Positions 62,291 through 64,000 of a stretch of DNA of 64,000 nucleotides are shown in pieces. The stretch spans positions 1 to 64,000 of the forward strand of contig JAJFUF010000024.1 in assembly GCA_021372495.1 (NCBI GenBank), in the 5' to 3' direction. Origin of the DNA: Lysobacteraceae bacterium (GTDB taxonomy: Bacteria > Pseudomonadota > Gammaproteobacteria > Xanthomonadales > Rhodanobacteraceae). The translations under genes were made by a program, and so were the position numbers. Under the pieces are notes generated by a model. It had not been told where the DNA came from. It was given only the letters and a program-made list of their open reading frames with translations, and ran no database searches. Each line of letters opens with the position of its first letter. Positions within the stretch are counted from its first letter, which is position 1.

Positions 62291-62522
62291 CGACGATCGC
62301 CCGCCAGCGTGGATCCTCCGGCACGGCGTAGCCCATCAGCCAGTCCCAGACGTCGGGATCCTGCCGGTCCAGCAGCGCGTCGAAAGCGGCCTGGGACGCC
62401 TCCTCGGCGCCGGCGTAGCGCTGCTCCAGCCACCAGCCCAGCAGCGCGTCGAGCTCCTTGGTGCCGCGCCGGCAGCGCCAGCGCAGGCGACGCAGCCGGG
62501 CCTCGTCCACGTTCGCCGTCAT
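62262..62522 (-). CDS. sdhE: Succinate dehydrogenase assembly factor SdhE
   Basis: SdhE helps attach FAD covalently to SdhA. The 86-residue helical protein has the conserved motif RRGTKELD (family RGxxE) at about 19-26 and DPDVWDWLMGYAVPEDPRW near the end. It lies 25 nt after sdhB, in the same transcript, which matches its role. Length is normal. Confidence 0.95.
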   Translation of the reverse strand: MTANVDEARLRRLRWRCRRGTKELDALLGWWLEQRYAGAEEASQAAFDALLDRQDPDVWDWLMGYAVPEDPRWRAIVDEIRAHHRL

Positions 62523-62547
62523 CGCTTTGCGCCCGTGCCGTTCGCGG

Positions 62548-63333
62548 TCAGGTGCGCCGCTGGATGATCAGCTTCTTGATCTCCGCGATCGCCTTGGCCG
62601 GGTTCAGGCCCTTCGGGCAGGTGCGCGTGCAGTTGAGGATGGTGTGGCAGCGGTACAGGCGGAACGCGTCCTCGAGCTCGTCGAGGCGCGTGCCGGTGTC
62701 CTCGTCGCGCGAGTCGACGATGAAGCGGTAGGCCTGCAACAGCACGGCCGGGCCGAGGTAGCGGTCGCCGTTCCACCAGTGGCTGGGGCAGCCTGCCGTG
62801 CAGCAGCCGCACATGATGCACTCGTACAGGCCGTCGAGCTTCTTGCGGTCTTCCGGCGACTGCAGGCGCTCCTGGTCGGCCGGCGCCGCACTCTGCGTGC
62901 GCAGCCACGGCCGGATCGCGGCGAACTGCGCGTAGAAGTGGGTCAGGTCGGGCACCAGATCCTTGACCACCGGCATGGCGGGCAGCGGGTAGATGTTCAC
63001 CTCGCGGCCCCTGCAGTCGCCGATCGCCTTGGTGCAGGCCAGCGTGTTGGTGCCGTCGATGTTCATCGCGCACGACCCGCAGACGCCCTCGCGACAGGAA
63101 CGCCGGAAGGTCAGCGTCGAGTCGATCTCGTTCTTGATCTTGAGCAGCGCGTCCAGAACCATCGGGCCGCAGCTGGCGACGTCGACCTCGAAGGTGTCCA
63201 GGCGCGGGTTCTCGCCGCTGTCGGGACTCCAGCGGTACACCCTGAACACGCGCACCTGCTTGGCGCCGGGCTTGGCCGGGAAGTGCTTGCCTGGCTTGAC
63301 TTTGGAATTCTTGGGTAGCGTGAACTCGGCCAT
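62548..63333 (-). CDS. sdhB: Succinate dehydrogenase iron-sulfur subunit
   Basis: The iron-sulfur subunit of complex II. The 261-residue protein has the [2Fe-2S] ligands [14 protein letters not shown] with a further Cys in LACTKA, and the [4Fe-4S]/[3Fe-4S] ligands [17 protein letters not shown] and [17 protein letters not shown]. All needed Cys are present. Start ATG 63333 ([15 protein letters not shown]) has GAGGACC upstream; a longer in-frame start lacks support. It lies 99 nt after sdhA. Confidence 0.97.
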   Translation of the reverse strand: MAEFTLPKNSKVKPGKHFPAKPGAKQVRVFRVYRWSPDSGENPRLDTFEVDVASCGPMVLDALLKIKNEIDSTLTFRRSCREGVCGSCAMNIDGTNTLACTKAIGDCRGREVNIYPLPAMPVVKDLVPDLTHFYAQFAAIRPWLRTQSAAPADQERLQSPEDRKKLDGLYECIMCGCCTAGCPSHWWNGDRYLGPAVLLQAYRFIVDSRDEDTGTRLDELEDAFRLYRCHTILNCTRTCPKGLNPAKAIAEIKKLIIQRRT

Positions 63334-63432
63334 GAGAGGTCCTCGATCAGTATCCTGGCGGCCGCGCAATCGCGCGCCGGCGGCACCGCTGCCGGACCGG
63401 CGGACCGGCGGTCCGCCGCAGCCCGGCGTGAT

Positions 63433-64000
63433 TCAGTAGACGCGCTTTTTCGGCGGGATCGGCTTGACCTCGTCGGTCAGCGTGTAGCCGTGCACCGGGC
63501 GGTAATCGAAGCGCACGCCGCTCTTGTCGTCCACCCAGCACAACGTGTGCTTCATCCACTTCGCGTCGTCGCGCTCGGGGAAATCCTCGCGCGCGTGCGC
63601 GCCGCGGCTCTCGGTGCGCTGCTCGGCCGAACTCATGGTCGCGACCGCCTGGCCCAGCAGGTTGTCCAGCTCGAAGGTCTCGACCAGGTCGGAATTCCAC
63701 ACCAGCGAGCGGTCGCTGATGCGCACGTCGGCGAACGAGGCGCGCACCTCGGCGATCTTCGCGCAGCCTTCCTTCAGGGTCTCGCCGGTGCGGAACACCG
63801 CGGCGTCGCGCTGCATGGTGCGCTGCATGTTCAGGCGGATCTCCGCGGTCGGCGTGGAGCCGTTGGCGTGGCGGATCGCGTCGAAGCGGCCGAGCGCCTT
63901 GTCCAGCACGGTCGTCGGCAGATCCTTGTGCGGCGCGCCGGGCGTGACCACCTCGGCGCAGCGCTTGGCGACCGCGCGGCCGAACACCACCAGGTCGAGC
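63433..64000 (-). CDS. sdhA: Succinate dehydrogenase flavoprotein subunit, C-terminal part (cut by window)
   Basis: The C-terminal ~189 residues of SdhA; the gene continues past 64000. The visible part is the fumarate reductase/succinate dehydrogenase C-terminal domain: EIRLNMQRTMQRDAAVFRTGETLKEG, ELDNLLGQAVATMSSAEQRTESRGAHAREDFPERDD with the SRGAH motif, and WMKHTLCWVDDKSGVRFDYRPVH. It precedes sdhB and sdhE in the usual order. Confidence 0.97.
   Translation of the reverse strand, partial: LDLVVFGRAVAKRCAEVVTPGAPHKDLPTTVLDKALGRFDAIRHANGSTPTAEIRLNMQRTMQRDAAVFRTGETLKEGCAKIAEVRASFADVRISDRSLVWNSDLVETFELDNLLGQAVATMSSAEQRTESRGAHAREDFPERDDAKWMKHTLCWVDDKSGVRFDYRPVHGYTLTDEVKPIPPKKRVY

Noticed and set aside
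61868-62522. sdhE/ygfX as a toxin-antitoxin system
   Set aside because: SdhE has the RGxxE flavinylation motif and follows sdhB; the toxin claim for this family is disputed.

Overview
The window is ordinary bacterial chromosome from a very GC-rich gammaproteobacterium. It looks most like Xanthomonadales (Lysobacteraceae or Rhodanobacteraceae), judged from gene families and neighbourhoods recalled from that order: the pgsA-tRNA-Gly-Cys-Leu block, the PpsR/PpsA pair, a 6-oxopurine-type MtnP, the lolCD-comEC-exbBD-msbA-lpxK run, and SdhE/YgfX beside sdhB. No species can be assigned from sequence alone. I see no prophage, insertion sequence, integron or CRISPR array. Both ends cut genes: a Pro/Ala-rich C-terminus at the left and sdhA at the right.

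Layout. 1-2055: end of a Pro/Ala-rich protein, a GacA/UvrY-type regulator, and tRNA-Leu, -Cys and -Gly on the minus strand. 2110-7307: a tight minus-strand operon kdsB - LMW phosphatase - thioredoxin/NHL protein - uvrC - pgsA that runs into tRNA-Gly and a strong terminator. 7377-13596: EamA permease, ispG with an unknown upstream partner, and a long acetyl-CoA hydrolase/transferase-like protein. 13656-22169: plus-strand run PLD enzyme, xseA, acetolactate synthase-like enzyme, aldehyde dehydrogenase, YigZ and an ABC exporter. 22236-29738: minus-strand cold-shock gene, rlmD-CYTH-nagZ-hpt-mtnP operon, and a YdbH/YdbL-type envelope pair. 29785-31062: REC-Hpt protein and a tRNA-Ala-Glu-Asp operon with a clear promoter and terminator. 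31190-37655: DUF1249, divergent ppsR/ppsA, a small membrane protein, a REP-like pair, and divergent orn/sbcB. 37777-50546: DUF2461, MFS, PsiE, epmA-ligA, a TPR-like protein, PAP2, DHA2 MFS, WS/DGAT-like acyltransferase, CPA2 antiporter and photolyase. 50593-64000: mgtA, then the minus-strand envelope cluster lpxK, msbA, exbD, exbB, comEC, lolD, lolC, ygfX, sdhE, sdhB and sdhA.

How it fits together. Much of the content is envelope biogenesis (KdsB, LpxK, MsbA, LolCD, ExbBD, PgsA, NagZ, YdbH/YdbL), DNA repair (UvrC, XseA, SbcB, LigA, PhrB), purine salvage (Hpt, MtnP) and central metabolism (PpsA/PpsR, Sdh). The arrangement comEC-msbA-lpxK-kdsB, compact in E. coli, is here collinear but split by about 46 kb.

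I did not find a convincing new system. The best leads are the monothiol thioredoxin-NHL protein in the kdsB operon, a large unknown protein with a possible PilZ-like end upstream of ispG, a YnbE/YdbL-like lipoprotein beside YdbH, an ExbBD pair embedded with MsbA/LpxK, and a CCAAT-bearing inverted repeat upstream of the cold-shock gene.
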